Source: Diplonema papillatum
Taxonomy: Eukaryota > Euglenozoa > Diplonemea > Diplonemida > Diplonemidae
Direction: 5' to 3'
NCBI GenBank assembly: GCA_030068145.1
Contig: JAPJBO010000382.1
Span: 124,001 to 188,000, forward strand
Length of the DNA stretch: 64,000 bases
Shown: in pieces, positions 10,294 through 21,159 of the stretch
Layout: every line of letters begins with the position of its first letter
How positions within the stretch are numbered: the first letter of the stretch is position 1
Notes under the pieces: generated by a model
What the model was told of the DNA's origin: nothing
What the model saw: the letters and a program-made list of their open reading frames with translations, nothing else
Databases searched by the model: none
Program-made: the position numbers and the translations under genes

Positions 10294-10438
10294 GGTGTAA
10301 TTCCCTTATACGCCAACACTTGAAATTTTGTCCCCAAGCAAGGCAATCCCATTGGGATACAGGGAACAAATTTTGTTGTCCCATTGGGATATAAGGGAAC
10401 AAAATTTGAAGTGGTGGGATATAAGGGAAATTCACCTC
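10294..10438. mobile_element. 145-bp MITE with 7-bp target duplication
   Basis: The ends are inverted copies of each other for about 38 bp: GGTGTAATTCCCTTATA at the left; TATAAGGGAAATTCACC at the right. The element is flanked by AGTTTAA on both sides (10287-10293 and 10439-10445). Internal CCCATTGGGATA palindromic repeats strengthen the fold. It is a non-autonomous DNA transposon; the superfamily is not determined. Confidence 0.65.
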
Positions 10439-10445
10439 AGTTTAA

Positions 10446-12180
10446 TACACTGACACCTGAGAGGGTTGGAACAAAGCACAAGAAATCAAGAAATCGATCC
10501 TGCGTGGTACAGAAGGAGTTAGGGCGAGTGCAAACGAGTCTGGGCGGGTCACGACTTTGCTCGCCACTTGTGCCTAGGAAGGGGGGAAACTCTTGGTTTT
10601 ATGTTTAGGCAGAACACTGCCTCTCCCCACCTGTGCCCAGGGGAGAAAACCCTTTCGTGTTCAGGCGCTACTTGCCTCTCATGTATGTTTGATGCTAGCA
10701 TCAAGTCTTCATCGCGGGAATGCAGAGTCTTGTTAGGGGAGGAGATCGGTGCACGTACGTCACCGTTAATGACTGGTGAAGGTAACTTGTCCCCTGACAA
10801 GTAGAAAGGCTGGAAGCCGGCATTTCATCACTTGGGAGAGTGCGTGTGACGCCGCAGTGTCTCCTGCGTGACTCTCGGTCCCTGTCACATTACCGCAGCT
10901 CAAGAACGACAAACTTGTTTTCGCGTTGTTCCTGGGACAATTTCTTGTCTTAAGACGGTGGTTTTCAAGTCTCCGGTTGACGCGTGAGGCAAAAAGGGTG
11001 GGTAGGCACTGGCAGCGGCAGTTTTTGTCGGCCGGGCGGCCTTTTTGCTGCTTCAGCTTGCTGATACTTAGGCGCACACGGTTCACCTGCCAAGGTTTCC
11101 AGCGTTTATTGTGGTTTGAAGGTTCGTGTTCTAGGGTCTCCGGTTGACCATTGAGGCTGGGAGTCGGGTAGTGAAAGGGATGCAGACACGCAGAACTACA
11201 CGACCGACACCAAGAAAGAATTCGCTATTAATTTCCTCCCCACCTTTCTTTCACAGCAGACTGGTTACCAGTGAGAGGTGAAAAACACGCTCCTTGGAGC
11301 CACAATCAACGAGCGCTAGTCATAGTCCTCGTCAACCGCATTTTTACAAAGCGCCGGAAGGAGAGCGAAAAGAGTGCAACTCGAACCCGGTACTAAGTCA
11401 GTCCTGCAAACGGCAAACGTTTGCAGTGCAAACGTTTGCCGTTTGCAGGATGCACAGCAGCACAAGCTGGTGGTATGCTCCTCATTCATTTTCCAGGCTC
11501 CGTCTCTGTGTTTTTCTAGTCGTTTCTAAGCGTCGTTTACGACTGAAACTTCTGTGACCGGCACCAGGTCCACATTTGTGACGAAGCCTTCTGTCCTTCA
11601 ATCTGATGGAACACGTACTGTGGCCGCCTTTACTACGTCCAACACTGGTGACTACCTCTTCGATCGTACTGTGTCGTGGTTCTGGCGTGACAGCAGCAGG
11701 CAATTCGATGCAGTTCCAGGAAATAGGGGTGGACAGATGCATATGCTTGTTGGTTGGTAACAAGAAATCTCTGACCTTGCTACACGCAATGGCGGTGTGT
11801 AGAGTGGACAGGGGTGTGCCGGCATGTAAATTTGACTTCCATGCTTCGGCCAAACCGGTGCGCCCTCTGAAGCGAACGTGCGGTTTTTGTACCGTTCTGA
11901 AACCTCATCTCTTTGATATCACACCACATTGCTTGTGGAACGCACTTGCCGTAATCAGTACCCTTTCGTTGCTGTGTTGTTTGCGGTTCATTTTCATCGG
12001 GTTGGTTGGGAAAATTCGTTCGTTCAAATGGTTGGCACGGGATTGCTGCGCTTGTTTTTTGCGTGTTGTGTTGGGTGCACATCTTTTTTGTGCTACCGTT
12101 AATTTCTTTCCAGAGGGAAGGAAATGTGTTAGAAGTTAGCTTGGCCCCTCACCGCTTACAAGTCAAATGGCACGTGACTG
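10446..12180. other. Gene-free stretch with repeat scraps
   Basis: Holds dispersed repeats R3 (10607-10720), R7 (about 10960-11000 and 11100-11155) and R8 (11690-11735), and a small inverted repeat of GCAAACGTTTGC type at about 11410-11450. No gene is supported. Confidence 0.4.
10607..10720 (+). repeat. Dispersed repeat R3 with GATGCTAGCATC palindrome
   Basis: Core: a GGCAGAACACTGCCTCTC-like stretch, then TTTGATGCTAGCATCAAG, then TCTTCTTCGAAGAA-like sequence. Other copies or scraps lie at about 13228-13250, 21570-21600, 22138-22200, 25040-25110 and 58010-58085. In diverged copies the palindrome is changed (for example GATGCAAGCATC), so any hairpin was not kept exact. Confidence 0.6.
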
Positions 12181-12184
12181 AGCA

Positions 12185-12290
12185 TGCTTGCGGTGTCATA
12201 TGACACATGGTCGTGAATGCTTGCGGTGTCATATGACACATGGTCGTGCATGTTTGCGGTGTCATATGACACATGATCGCGCATGCTTGC
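12185..12290. repeat. 33-bp repeat carrying perfect GTGTCATATGACAC palindromes
   Basis: Three copies of the perfect 14-bp palindrome GTGTCATATGACAC lie at 12193-12206, 12226-12239 and 12259-12272, exactly 33 bp apart, separated by CATGGTCGTGAATGCTTGCG-like linkers. A fourth, decayed unit follows. Confidence 0.8.
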
Positions 12291-12299
12291 CATACTACT

Positions 12300-14260
12300 G
12301 TCCGCGTTATATGAATCATCGACCATACATGCTTGCCAGACATGGCGAATTTGAGGCCTTGTCGATTCCTGGGGTGAAAAACTGCTTGGACTGGGACGGG
12401 TTGCAGGACTAGGCTGCAAGCAGAAAGTAGACACAAGAAGGGAACACAGAGTGCTGAAGATGGCAGCAATTAAAATAACACAGTAGTTGTGTGGTCGGCA
12501 GTAAAAAGTGATGGAGGAACCAGAAGTACAAGTGCGTGCTTGGAATGGGGGAGTGGAGGGGGCGGGGTGGTAATTTTAGAGTTATAGTATATTTTTCGCG
12601 TTATTTGTGGATTAGAAGGTCGGTATTTTAAAGTCTCCGGCTGACCGTAGAGGCTTGGGTATGAAGGGGGTTGAGAAAAGTGAGAGGGTGCCGCTCGTTT
12701 CGGGTGACGTGTCACTCCGTTGTGAAACCTTGTGACGTCCCCTAACGTGTTTGGGATTGGGTAGGGTGTGGTCGTTCTGCTACGGCGTGAAAAGCGGAAG
12801 TTTCGACGCTAATCTTGATTTATGTTCACCGGGTTGCGTGCTCGTAGGGAAGATCCCGGTGTCTGGCCTTTCTTCTGGGTGGTTTCGTGTTGCTCGGCGG
12901 CTGTGTGTTACGAGGCACGGATTAGGGGAGGAAAAAAGAAGAAAACTGGGGGAGGAAAAAAAAAGGGGGGGGGGGTGTTGGGGTTTTGAGGGCTGTCCTC
13001 GGGGTACGGGGGGGTGGTTGGAGGGGTTGGGTGACAGAGGTTATGCTTGCGCTGTTCGCATGGAGGCTCGTTGGCTCGAAGAAGTGGATTTAGCGTAGGC
13101 TATTGTTCGGTGTTACTCTTACAGACGTAAGATGAGAGAACATTTCCGGAGTTGGGGCTTGCACTGATAAACGAAGCATTCCCGTCAGTACAGATGTACT
13201 ATTAAAAGAAAAGATTAGTTCGAAAAAAATGTTCAGGCAGAACACGGCGCTAGCTTTGTCCGAAAACCCTCGATTCCCAAAGGAACGCGGACAGCCATGC
13301 TGCAGCGCTCTCCCCGAACATAACAACACAAAAATTGGATGCGCTGGGTCTCAATCCCCCCCCAGAAGCGTCTCTTGGCACAGGAGTTCAAGGGGTTGGA
13401 AGGTGGGCACCGCCGACAAGCTGAGAAAAGCGGTTGCTTTTCGTGAGGCTGGGCTCCATCGTGTTGCCGAATTCACGGTTCCTACTGGTCTGAGCCAGTT
13501 CACCGTCATCTCGTGGACCTCCATCGAACTGCCTGCTGCATCAGCAGGTGGCCGGCTCATGGTCGTCGATGTACCGGCTTCGTAGTGATGACAGTGGCTT
13601 GAGTGCACGGCCTGGGGGGGGGGAAATCCGCAGGATACGCGTGAGGTGAGCGGGCGACCCCTGTCCCCTGGACGCATTGCCTGCCGCGTTGGCTACCACG
13701 GCTGGAAGTCCTGCGTTCTACCAGATTCCTTGGACGCCGTTCTTTTTTTTCTTTTTTTCTGCCGGCCGGCTGGCTTACCAGTCCGCAACCTCCGGTTTGC
13801 CAGGGTAGGCCGAGTTGCTAGGGAGCCCTTGACGGAGCATGGATGAGTGCAGATCTTTGATTGCAGCGGCGAAAGTTCAATGGAGAACATTGAAGGCCGA
13901 AGTGGAGGAAGTTCAAGACAGCGGTCCCAAGGCAAGGAGGCCGTAGTATGGTTACAGATAAAACAGTGGTGCCCCCTGAGGGGGTAATCTCAGGGCCGCC
14001 CACGTGATAAAGCCGTTAAGCTATCGCTCATCTCAAAGCTGCCACCCCGGCCGTGCAGGATTTGCCGAAATGGGCATGTGCGAACGTTTCGCGCCCTCTC
14101 GACTGCACGACCACCCAATGCACTGCCCGCGTCTCTGACGTACCGAGCGCCTCATATAATATTCCGGAAAGGAATATTATCATGAACTCCTGCTTTTGCG
14201 GGCGAGTTGAAGTTGCGCGGCACGGAGGTTTTCGATGGCAGGGCTGAACAGGGGCCCAGA
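12300..14260. other. Gene-free stretch
   Basis: Contains R7 (about 12590-12655), an A/G tract (12945-12976), R2 (13139-13210), an inverted R8 copy (about 13505-13550) and a T tract (13741-13758). No coding frame stands out. Confidence 0.4.
13139..13210 (+). repeat. Dispersed repeat R2
   Basis: Core TTCCGGAGTTGGGGCTTGCA followed by CTGATAAACGAAGCA, and in this copy by CAGTACAGATGTACTATTAA. Other copies lie at 16856-16930 and 17915-17965; the second half recurs at 18105-18155. Confidence 0.65.
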
Positions 14261-14269
14261 ATGGGGTCA

Positions 14270-15320
14270 GATCCCGGGATCCTCTGGATACGGCTCTGGG
14301 ACCATCCTGAGGTGCCCTGGAGGCTTTACTCTGCGGCCCAGTATGTATCGCACGAAGGACTGGAACCGTGTGTTGCAACATCGACGCGCAGGACAGTGAC
14401 AGACGAACACAAGCAGTCCGCCATCGGCGGATTCCTCGGTTTGGCACTTCCGGGGGCAACAACGACAGTACTTTAGAATAGGGTCACATCCCGGGATCTA
14501 CCCGATCTGGGCTCTGGGGACCTCCTGACGTGCCCTGGAGGCTTTACTCTGCGGCCCAGTATGTGTCCGCCATCGGCGGATTCCTCGGTTTGGCACTTCC
14601 GGGGGCAACAACGACAGTACCTCAGAATAGGGTCACATCCCGGGATCTACCCGATCTGGGCTCTGGGGACCTCCTGACGTGCCCTGGAGGCTTTACTCTG
14701 CTGCCTACGCGCGCGGGCGTAAATAGCGCTTGCGATACCCGACGCACGGATCAATGAAACGTGTGCTGCAACACGCGGAGGACCGTGACAGACGAACACA
14801 AGCAGTCCGCCATCGGCGGATTCCTCGGTTTGGCACTTCCGGGGGCAACAACGACAGTACCTTAGAATAGGGTCACATCCCGGGATCTACCCGATCTGGG
14901 CTCTGGGGACCTCCTGACGTGCCCTGGAGGCTTTACTCTGCGGCCCAGTATGTGTCCGCCATCGGCGGATTCCTCGGTTTGGCACTTCCGGGGGCAACAA
15001 CGACAGTACCTCAGAATAGGTCACATCCCGGGATCTACCCGATCTGGGCTCTGGGGACCTCCTGAGGTGCCCTGGAGGCTTCAATACTCTGCTGCCTACG
15101 CGCGCGGGCGTAAATATCGCTTGCGATACCCGACGCACGGAGCAATGAAACGTGTGCTGCAACACGCGGAGGACCGTGACAGACGAACACAAGCAGTCCG
15201 CCATCGGCGGATTCGACGGTTTGGCACTTCGGGGGGGCAACAACGACAGTACCTCAGAATGGGGTCACATCCCGGGATCTACCAGATCCGGGCTCTGGGG
15301 ACCTTCCTAGGCGCCGCTGG
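14270..15320. repeat. About 390-bp higher-order tandem repeat
   Basis: The block containing CCGCCATCGGCGGATTC recurs at about 14417, 14566, 14807, 14956 and 15197, with alternating spacings of about 150 and 240 bp, so the true unit is about 390 bp. Each unit carries GGTCACATCCCGGGATCTAC, TGCCCTGGAGGCTTTACTCT, and in alternate positions CCTACGCGCGCGGGCGTAAA. Open frames through the array are by-products of the repeat. Confidence 0.8.
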
Positions 15321-15527
15321 AGGCTTTACTCTGCTGCCTACGCGCGCGCGCGTATACACAGCGGAGCTGAGACCCGACCCCGAATGGCTTCGTTTATGCG
15401 ACAGCGATTCACTGTTGGTTGCCACTCACGTGACGGAACCTTGGGCACCTTACTTTGTTGGTCTTGCAATGACTGAAGCAGCAGACTACCACTTGCACCG
15501 TGCAGCTTGTCTCGCCAGTCCAGCCAT

Positions 15528-15832
15528 TGGCTGTCGCCGTGACCGGTTCACAGTTCTGCATTCCACACTGTTTTCGGACTCTCCCTAATGGCTGTCGCTG
15601 TGACCGGTTCACAGTCCTGCATTCCATACTGTTTTCGGACTCTCCGTATTGGCTGTCGCTGTGACCGGTTCACAATCCTGCATTCCACACTGTTTTCGGA
15701 CTCTCCCTAATGGCTGTCGCTGTGACCGGTTCACAGTCCTGCATTCCATACTGTTTTCGGACACTCCGTATTGGCTGTCGCTGTGACCGGTTCACAGTCC
15801 TGCCCTCTATACCGTTTTCGGACTCTCCCTAA
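15528..15832. repeat. 61-bp tandem repeat, five copies
   Basis: Units start at 15528, 15589, 15650, 15711 and 15772, exactly 61 bp apart. Each contains TGTGACCGGTTCACA, a 15-bp near-palindrome, and TGTTTTCGGACTCTCC. Copies differ at few positions, indicating recent expansion or homogenisation. Confidence 0.85.
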
Positions 15833-15904
15833 AGTTATTCTCCAAGCTGACCTGTCAGAGGTACACGGTGGAATCCGGCCTGAAGCTTGGATAAAAAAGC
15901 GGAT

Positions 15905-16060
15905 GCGCACCCGCTTTTTGGGTGTAGATTACACGCGTATTGGTTGTAGCACACCCGCTTTTCGGGTGTAGATTTACACGCGTATTGGTCGTAGCACACC
16001 TTTTCGGGTGTAGATTTACACGCGTATTGGTTGTAGCACACCCGAATTATCGGGTGTGAC
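15905..16060. repeat. Tandem repeat of about 45 bp with CACCCG/CGGGTG hairpins
   Basis: Four starts of GCAC(AC)CC at 15906, 15949, 15994 and 16035. Several units hold CACCCG and CGGGTG arms able to form a short hairpin, followed by GTAGATTTACACGCGTATTG. Confidence 0.7.
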
Positions 16061-17060
16061 TTGGGCACACTGCGATTTACCTGTGTTGTTTTTCCTTGTG
16101 GACTTTTGCTTTTCTCCTTTTCAAACAAAAACTTGTGCCTCTGGGGCAATCCCCACTCACCGATCAGGTTACTCCCTTTTGCAGATAGAAATTCAGCCAG
16201 GTGTCCCATTCTGACGCTTTGTCTCCAGGCTCTTGCTTAGCTACCCGTAGACACACACTTCTCATAACTTCTCGATCGCATTTGACAAAGTCGGCTACTA
16301 CTTGTTGAAGGATCGTCAGGTTCTTCCGTACTCCTGTTGATGAGCGTTGTGCCGTAGAAACTTCGATGGCGGTGGTCCATGGCGGTTAGGATGTGCGTGG
16401 CAGTGGCTCTTTCTGTACACCCTGGCGTCACGGCGCTCCGGTTCTGTCGGGCATGAGAGGGCTCGTCGCACAAGGGCCTGTTGCAAGTCTGTCGCTCCTG
16501 GGTACATTTGCAGCCGTTTGAAGGTGTCGATGCTTAGACATTTCTGAGGTGCATTGACGCGCGTGCGAACCGCTTTTCCTCTCTCTCAAGTACTCTCGGG
16601 TCTTCGCTATGAATCGACCTGCTTCTTCCATCTGCACGACTTCTTCCGTCCTATGTGCACATACATGCAGTTCTTCAAACGGTACACGGGGGGTGTGGGT
16701 GATGCTGGGACTGGCGCGCTGGGACTTTCTGGCGTTATTTTGCGGATTTAAAAGACGTGTTTTCAAAGCACTTCGGTTGACCGAACAGGCTTTGGCGTGA
16801 GAAGAAATGCGTATTATTTGACTTGTTCGTTGTCGACGAAAGATTGGGAATGCAGAAGGCGTTTCCGGAATGAGGTTTTGCGCTGATAAACGAAGCAACG
16901 GACAATCAAAATCGACTGATCGATAGTGAGGTAAAAAGACTCTTGTTATCCGCGTGCACGGTGTACGAACCTCTCTGCACGACTCACCTACTGTGAAAAA
17001 TACTCGAGGGACTGCCTTGTGCTTACTTCGAAGGAGGCTAGAGGGGGAGAAACAATACAA
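16061..17060. other. Gene-free stretch
   Basis: Contains R7 (about 16732-16795) and R2 (16856-16930). No coding region is supported. Confidence 0.35.
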
Positions 17061-17067
17061 CTACAAA

Positions 17068-17207
17068 GTGGGTCTGTTTTGTTGAACGCTTACGCCCGCC
17101 ACTAAACCCAGATTCACCTGTGTTTCGTGTGGGCTACAGCACATTTACCTCCTTTTGCAGCTGGCAGCCTCATCAAGTATTTCCCACAGAGCAGGTGCTT
17201 ATACAAA
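17068..17207 (+). repeat. Dispersed repeat R1, copy 1
   Basis: Core TTGAACGCTTACGCCCGCCA, then GGGCTACAGCACATTTACCT, then GCAGGTGCTTATAC. Other copies: 23362-23510, 23674-23855, 26445-26530 and a scrap at 26964-27015 (all plus), and 53117-53252 (minus). Similarity begins about 100 bp earlier in several copies, so the full element is longer. It may be leader or end sequence of a decayed retroelement, because at 53.25 kb it directly precedes a gag-like start. Confidence 0.7.
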
Positions 17208-17224
17208 ATAAAAATGAGTTCGCG

Positions 17225-17290
17225 TGTTATAGCGTGTATTGTGGTTTAGAGGTTCGGTTTTTTAGGGTCTCTGGTTGACCATTTGAGGCT
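17225..17290 (+). repeat. Dispersed repeat R7
   Basis: Pattern: a TTATTTGTGGATTAGAAG-like stretch followed by TTTTAGAGTCTCCGGTTGACC. Copies or scraps at about 10960, 11100-11155, 12590-12655, 16732-16795, 17225-17290, 22000-22060 and 60950-61010. The constant stop near GTGACC suggests one end of a common mobile element. Confidence 0.55.
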
Positions 17291-18312
17291 GTGAGGCGGG
17301 TAGTATGAGATTATACGCTTTATATTTATTTCTACGACTAGCCAATTTGGTAAGTGTTGCGAGAAGAATGTTGGCAGAATGGCACGTAACACGGAATGAC
17401 CTGTTCTGTCTGCAAAAAGCATTAACACACGTTCAACACGTGGAGCGCAAGCCCCGCCCTTGTGCACCCGTTCTCGAACGTCGCTGGGAACGGGCTGGTT
17501 CGGGCGATGCCACCCCGACAGCAGCAGCGTTGGACTGCTGGGGAGGGCTGATTATCAATAACGGCAGATTCGTATGAACAGGGTATATTAGCATCAACGT
17601 TTCTTCGTTGGGCGTTTCACGGACTATACCCGATGCTAAATAGCATGTGAGCCCCCACAACAAGTGAGACAAGTGAGTCGTGCGGGGAAGAGGGGGGTTT
17701 CTGTACCATGCAGCGCGTTTTTACATCAGCGCCAGCTTGGAAGGAAAATCTCGACGAAGCTGCCAGACAAAGAAGCGAAGGGAGAGCGGTGTTGCAACTG
17801 GCCGGACTCGGGTATTTTCCTACAAAGCAGGTGCTTTGCCAAAAAAAAAAAAAAAAAAACATGTCCCACGGGAATCGTCGAAACACAAAAACACAAAAAC
17901 ACAACAATTTTAAAGGAACATTTCCGGAGTTGGGGCTTGCACTGATAAACGAAGCAACGGACGATCAGCATCAACTGACCAAAGGTGATGGAAATGATAA
18001 GGCAAAAGTTTCTTGTTCTTCGCGTGTACAGGGTATAAACCTCTCTGGGGGGGGTTTTCCTGTATTAGCACTTTTTTCGTTGGCTTCGTTTTCTCTTTCA
18101 TGTGCAACCGTTGTTCCGGAAATGTTCCCGTCAGTACAGATGTACTATTAAAAAAGAAAAGAAAAGGTAACAACACAATGACCAATCACGGGTCAAAACC
18201 CGCAAACCCGCAACCAACTTCGAGCGCTGGACGTTCTCTCCGGGGAATTTGCGGGCTACCAGGGGGTTTGACCCGTTGTTGATTGATATCTCTCAAGCCC
18301 ACCCATCCACCA
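17291..18312. other. Gene-free stretch with repeat scraps
   Basis: Holds an inverted R4 scrap (about 17720-17790), an A tract (about 17840-17858) and R2 pieces (17915-17965, 18105-18155). No gene is supported. Confidence 0.35.
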
Positions 18313-18600
18313 GCGCACCAGAGAGAGAGAGAGGGAGAGAGAGAGAGGGAGAGAGAGAGAGAATACATCAAAACAAGTCAAAGAGTGTGGAAGTCAAAGG
18401 GTGTGGGCCTCCACCGTCAGGTGGACTAGGCTAGTTCCGGGGTGGCTCCCTGGGAGGAACAGGGACGGGGTTAGTCTCGCCTTAGCAGTCCCAGGGCCTT
18501 CCCCACCTGTTTGTGTTCTCGTGGTCACCGCTACCGCGCTGACCTTTCCCGAGAGAGGGAGAGAGAGGGAGTCGGTTTGAAAAAAAAACAGCCGCGTCTG
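18313..18600. repeat. GA-rich tract plus dispersed repeat R9
   Basis: A (GA)n tract at about 18320-18362 is followed by AACAAGTCAAAG and then a GTGGGCCTCCACCGTCAGGT block to about 18545. The same order recurs at 38815-39025. A second GA tract follows at about 18550. GA or TC runs at element edges recur at 36339 and about 59449. Confidence 0.65.
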
Positions 18601-19111
18601 TCGCCAATCAGCTCAATGTCGGCCTACGGAGAAGGAAGACAGCCAGAATTAAGCCCAGGCCAGTATCACCGAAATACGTTCGTAAGGTAGCAGCCAAGTT
18701 GACAAGGTATCGCCTTGATAGGAGGGTAGTGGCCAAGTGGATGACGGGAACGACGTGGATTCCAGCTTGCAGATCACACCACCTAGCTTCCTTCTGAGGT
18801 TCCCTTCCGCCGTGCAAGTGCCTAAAGTCCCTTCCTCTCCCCCAGATTTTGCCTGAACACTGAACTAAGATTTTCCCCCCCGAAGACTTGATGCTAGCAC
18901 CAAATATACAGAAGAGGCAAGATTCTGCCTGTACACGAAACTAAGATTTTCCCCCCTTGCACAGCTCCAGCTCCTGCACCAACGCGCTACTGGGGCCGGA
19001 GGGACGCACTCTCTGACGTGTCAAAAGGCAAACTGCCGGAAGAAGTTACCTGCGAATAATCAGTCTCAAAAGTACATTTGCGCCGGTTAAGACCGGCGCG
19101 CAGCGAGACTA
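18601..19111. other. Gene-free stretch
   Basis: Nothing recognisable beyond an inverted R3 scrap (about 18850-18910). Confidence 0.35.
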
Positions 19112-19125
19112 GAGGCAGCAGTTAA

Positions 19126-19965
19126 AGTTCGGGAAACAGTAAAGTTCGGGCGAAGCTAAGTTCGGGCGAAGCAAAGCAAAGCTCGGGCGAAAGCAAAGTT
19201 CGGGCAAAGCGAAGTTCTGGCGAAGCAAGTTCGGGCGATGCAAAGTTCTGGTCAAGCAAAGTTCTGGTCAAGCTAAGCTCTGGCGAAGCAAAGTTCGGGT
19301 GAAGCAAAGTTCGGCGAAGCTAAGTCAAAGCAAAGTTCAGGTGAAGCTAAGTTCTGGCGAAACAAAGTTCGGGCGAAGCTAAGTCGAAGCAAAGTTCGGG
19401 TGAAGCTAAGTTCCGGTGAAGCTCAGTTCGGCGAAGCTAAGTCAGCAGCAAGTTCGGGTGAAGCTAAGTTCTGGGGAGGCTAAGTTCTGGTGAAGCAAAG
19501 TTCGGGGGAAACAAAGTTCGAGTGAAGCTAAGTTCTGGGGAAGTTCTGGTGAAGCAAAGTTCGGCAGCAAAGTTCGGGCGATGCTAAGTTCTGGTAGTAA
19601 AGTTCGGGCGAAGCTAAGTCAAAGCAAAGTTCGGGTGAAGCTAAGTTCTGGGGAGGCTAGCAAAGTTCCGGCGAAGCTAAGTTCTGGTGAAGCTAAGTTC
19701 GGCGAGCAAAGCAAAGTTCGGGTGAAGCTCAGTTCTGGGAAGGCTAAATTCTAGTGAAGCAAAGTTCGGGCGACACAAAGTTCGGGTGAAGCTTAGTTCT
19801 GGGGAAGTTCTGGTAAGCAAAGTTCTGGTGAAAAAAACTCGGCAGCAAAGTTCGGGCGATGCTAAGTTCTGGTGAAGTAAAGTTCGGGCGAAGCTAAGTC
19901 AAAGCAAAGTGCAAAGTTCGGGCGAAGCAAAGCAAAGTTCGGGCGAAGCTAAGTTCCGTCCGGGC
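19126..19965. repeat. AAGTTCGGGCGAAGCT satellite
   Basis: About 840 bp of degenerate 12- to 20-bp units built from AAGTTCGGG or AAGTTCTGG plus CGAAGCTAAG or TGAAGCAAAG, with variable spacing. Confidence 0.85.
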
Positions 19966-20056
19966 CTGAAGTATGCAAATACCCGGTGCCAAATCACGGG
20001 TCAAGAAAACCCCGGAGCGAGGGAATTGACCGAAGACCGAGGGGAACCAAAAAAAA

Positions 20057-20128
20057 GGTCCTCGGCGGGGTTCGAACCCGGGAACTCCAGCCCTAAACCC
20101 TGGCGCCGTTCACTCTGCCATGACGGTG
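20057..20128 (-). ncRNA. tRNA-like segment with pol III boxes
   Basis: On the minus strand, TGGCAGAGTGAACGG (20106-20120) fits the tRNA A box and GGTTCGAACCC (20068-20078) fits the B box, 42 nt apart as in a tRNA. A run of eight T (20049-20056) follows directly, as a pol III terminator would. A short anticodon-like stem CCAG/CTGG is present. The acceptor strands do not pair, so this is more likely a decayed tRNA or the head of a tRNA-derived SINE than a working tRNA. Confidence 0.45.
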
Positions 20129-20511
20129 TCAATTTCCAGGGGCAAAAAAAGCTATGGCCGCTGACAAACATTCTGACCCAAAAAAACACTACGAAAAACA
20201 CTACGAAAAAGTGCCCCCGGGCTTCGCCCCCGACCCCCTAAAAAGTGGGGTTGGCTCGATAGAGCTGTTAGCATACCTCTAGTCTCGGAACATCCAACAA
20301 CGCATTCGTTTCGTTTTATAGTACAGTTGTTCCGGAGGCAATATTTTCCAAGACTACGGTTGCAGATGAAAAGTCGTACCAACGAAAACAACGCTAGAAA
20401 ATACTCGACGTAGCTGCTTTTGACTCCAAAATGCAAGGGAGGAAATACAGGGGTAGAGGGGAAAAATACAGTACAAACACAATCTGGTTTGTTCTTAGCT
20501 TACACTTTTTC

Positions 20512-20600
20512 CCTGTTGTGCTTGTGTGTCTTGTCGTGTAGGCGTAGACCCGCATGACCTCACGCTCATTCACGTGCTCGGTAGTTACAGTACTTGGGTG
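20512..20600 (+). repeat. Dispersed repeat R4
   Basis: Core: a TTGTGTTTGTGTG stretch, a TTGTCGTGTAGGGGTAGAC-like stretch, CCGCATGACCTCACG, and CACGTGGTTCGGTAGTTACA. Copies at 20512-20600, 21400-21545 and 26210-26365 (plus), and 36080-36260 (minus); the distal half also at about 17720-17790 (minus). At 21.4 kb it leads, on the minus strand, into a coding-like segment. Confidence 0.65.
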
Positions 20601-21159
20601 GTTCGAGTTCAGGTTCTGATTCTGAACCTGAATTGACACTGGCCCTCGGCCAAACAGAGACTAATCTGGGGTTAGCTGCCGGGCGTGAAGCGTTTGTCAC
20701 TGACAGAACTCACCTGTTTCGGTAAGATTCGTGCAGTACGCTGCCAACTTATGAATGACGTTTTGATTGCCGTTCCCCGTCTGGCCTCCGTCTGAATAAG
20801 CGGCCGGTCGAAGATTGTTTTCGAGGTTTGTTGCTTCGCCCGAAGTTTACTGTTCCCGAACTTTAACTGCTGCCTCACATACTTTTTTGTTACCGGGGTC
20901 AACTCTCTAGAACGGAAGGATGGGCTTACCGTACGCGGACCGCTCGTCTGCGATGGGTAACTCTGCCGTCGGATCTGATGGAAATCGATACCGACGATCC
21001 GATGTTGAGAAGCCCAGGTAGTCGTTCGGGGTACAGGAACCGTTGTACATACGAACGCTTCTTCTTTTGAAGAAGCTTCCGAGGCGGTTGGCAGAGAGGG
21101 TTGACTGGACGCTAACAAAACATGCCAATCCCTGTCACGCACTGTAGCAGCAGTGTCAT

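Larger units (their letters stand above)
19112..20876. other. Region bounded by 44-bp inverted repeats
   Basis: GAGGCAGCAGTTAAAGTTCG at 19112 continues for about 44 bp and recurs inverted at 20833-20876 with one mismatch and one indel. It encloses the AAGTTCGGG satellite and a tRNA-like segment. It may be a 1.77-kb element with terminal inverted repeats, or an inverted duplicate of the satellite edge. No clear target duplication is seen. Confidence 0.4.

Noticed and set aside
12185-12290. CRISPR-like array
   Set aside because: Only three repeats, palindromic, with linkers nearly identical to each other instead of unique spacers; the context is eukaryotic.
15528-15832. CRISPR-like array of 61-bp units
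   Set aside because: The entire unit is repeated, with no spacer component.
20057-20128. Functional tRNA, possibly with a UUA anticodon
   Set aside because: Acceptor arms do not pair and one T-stem pair fails; reported only as tRNA-like.
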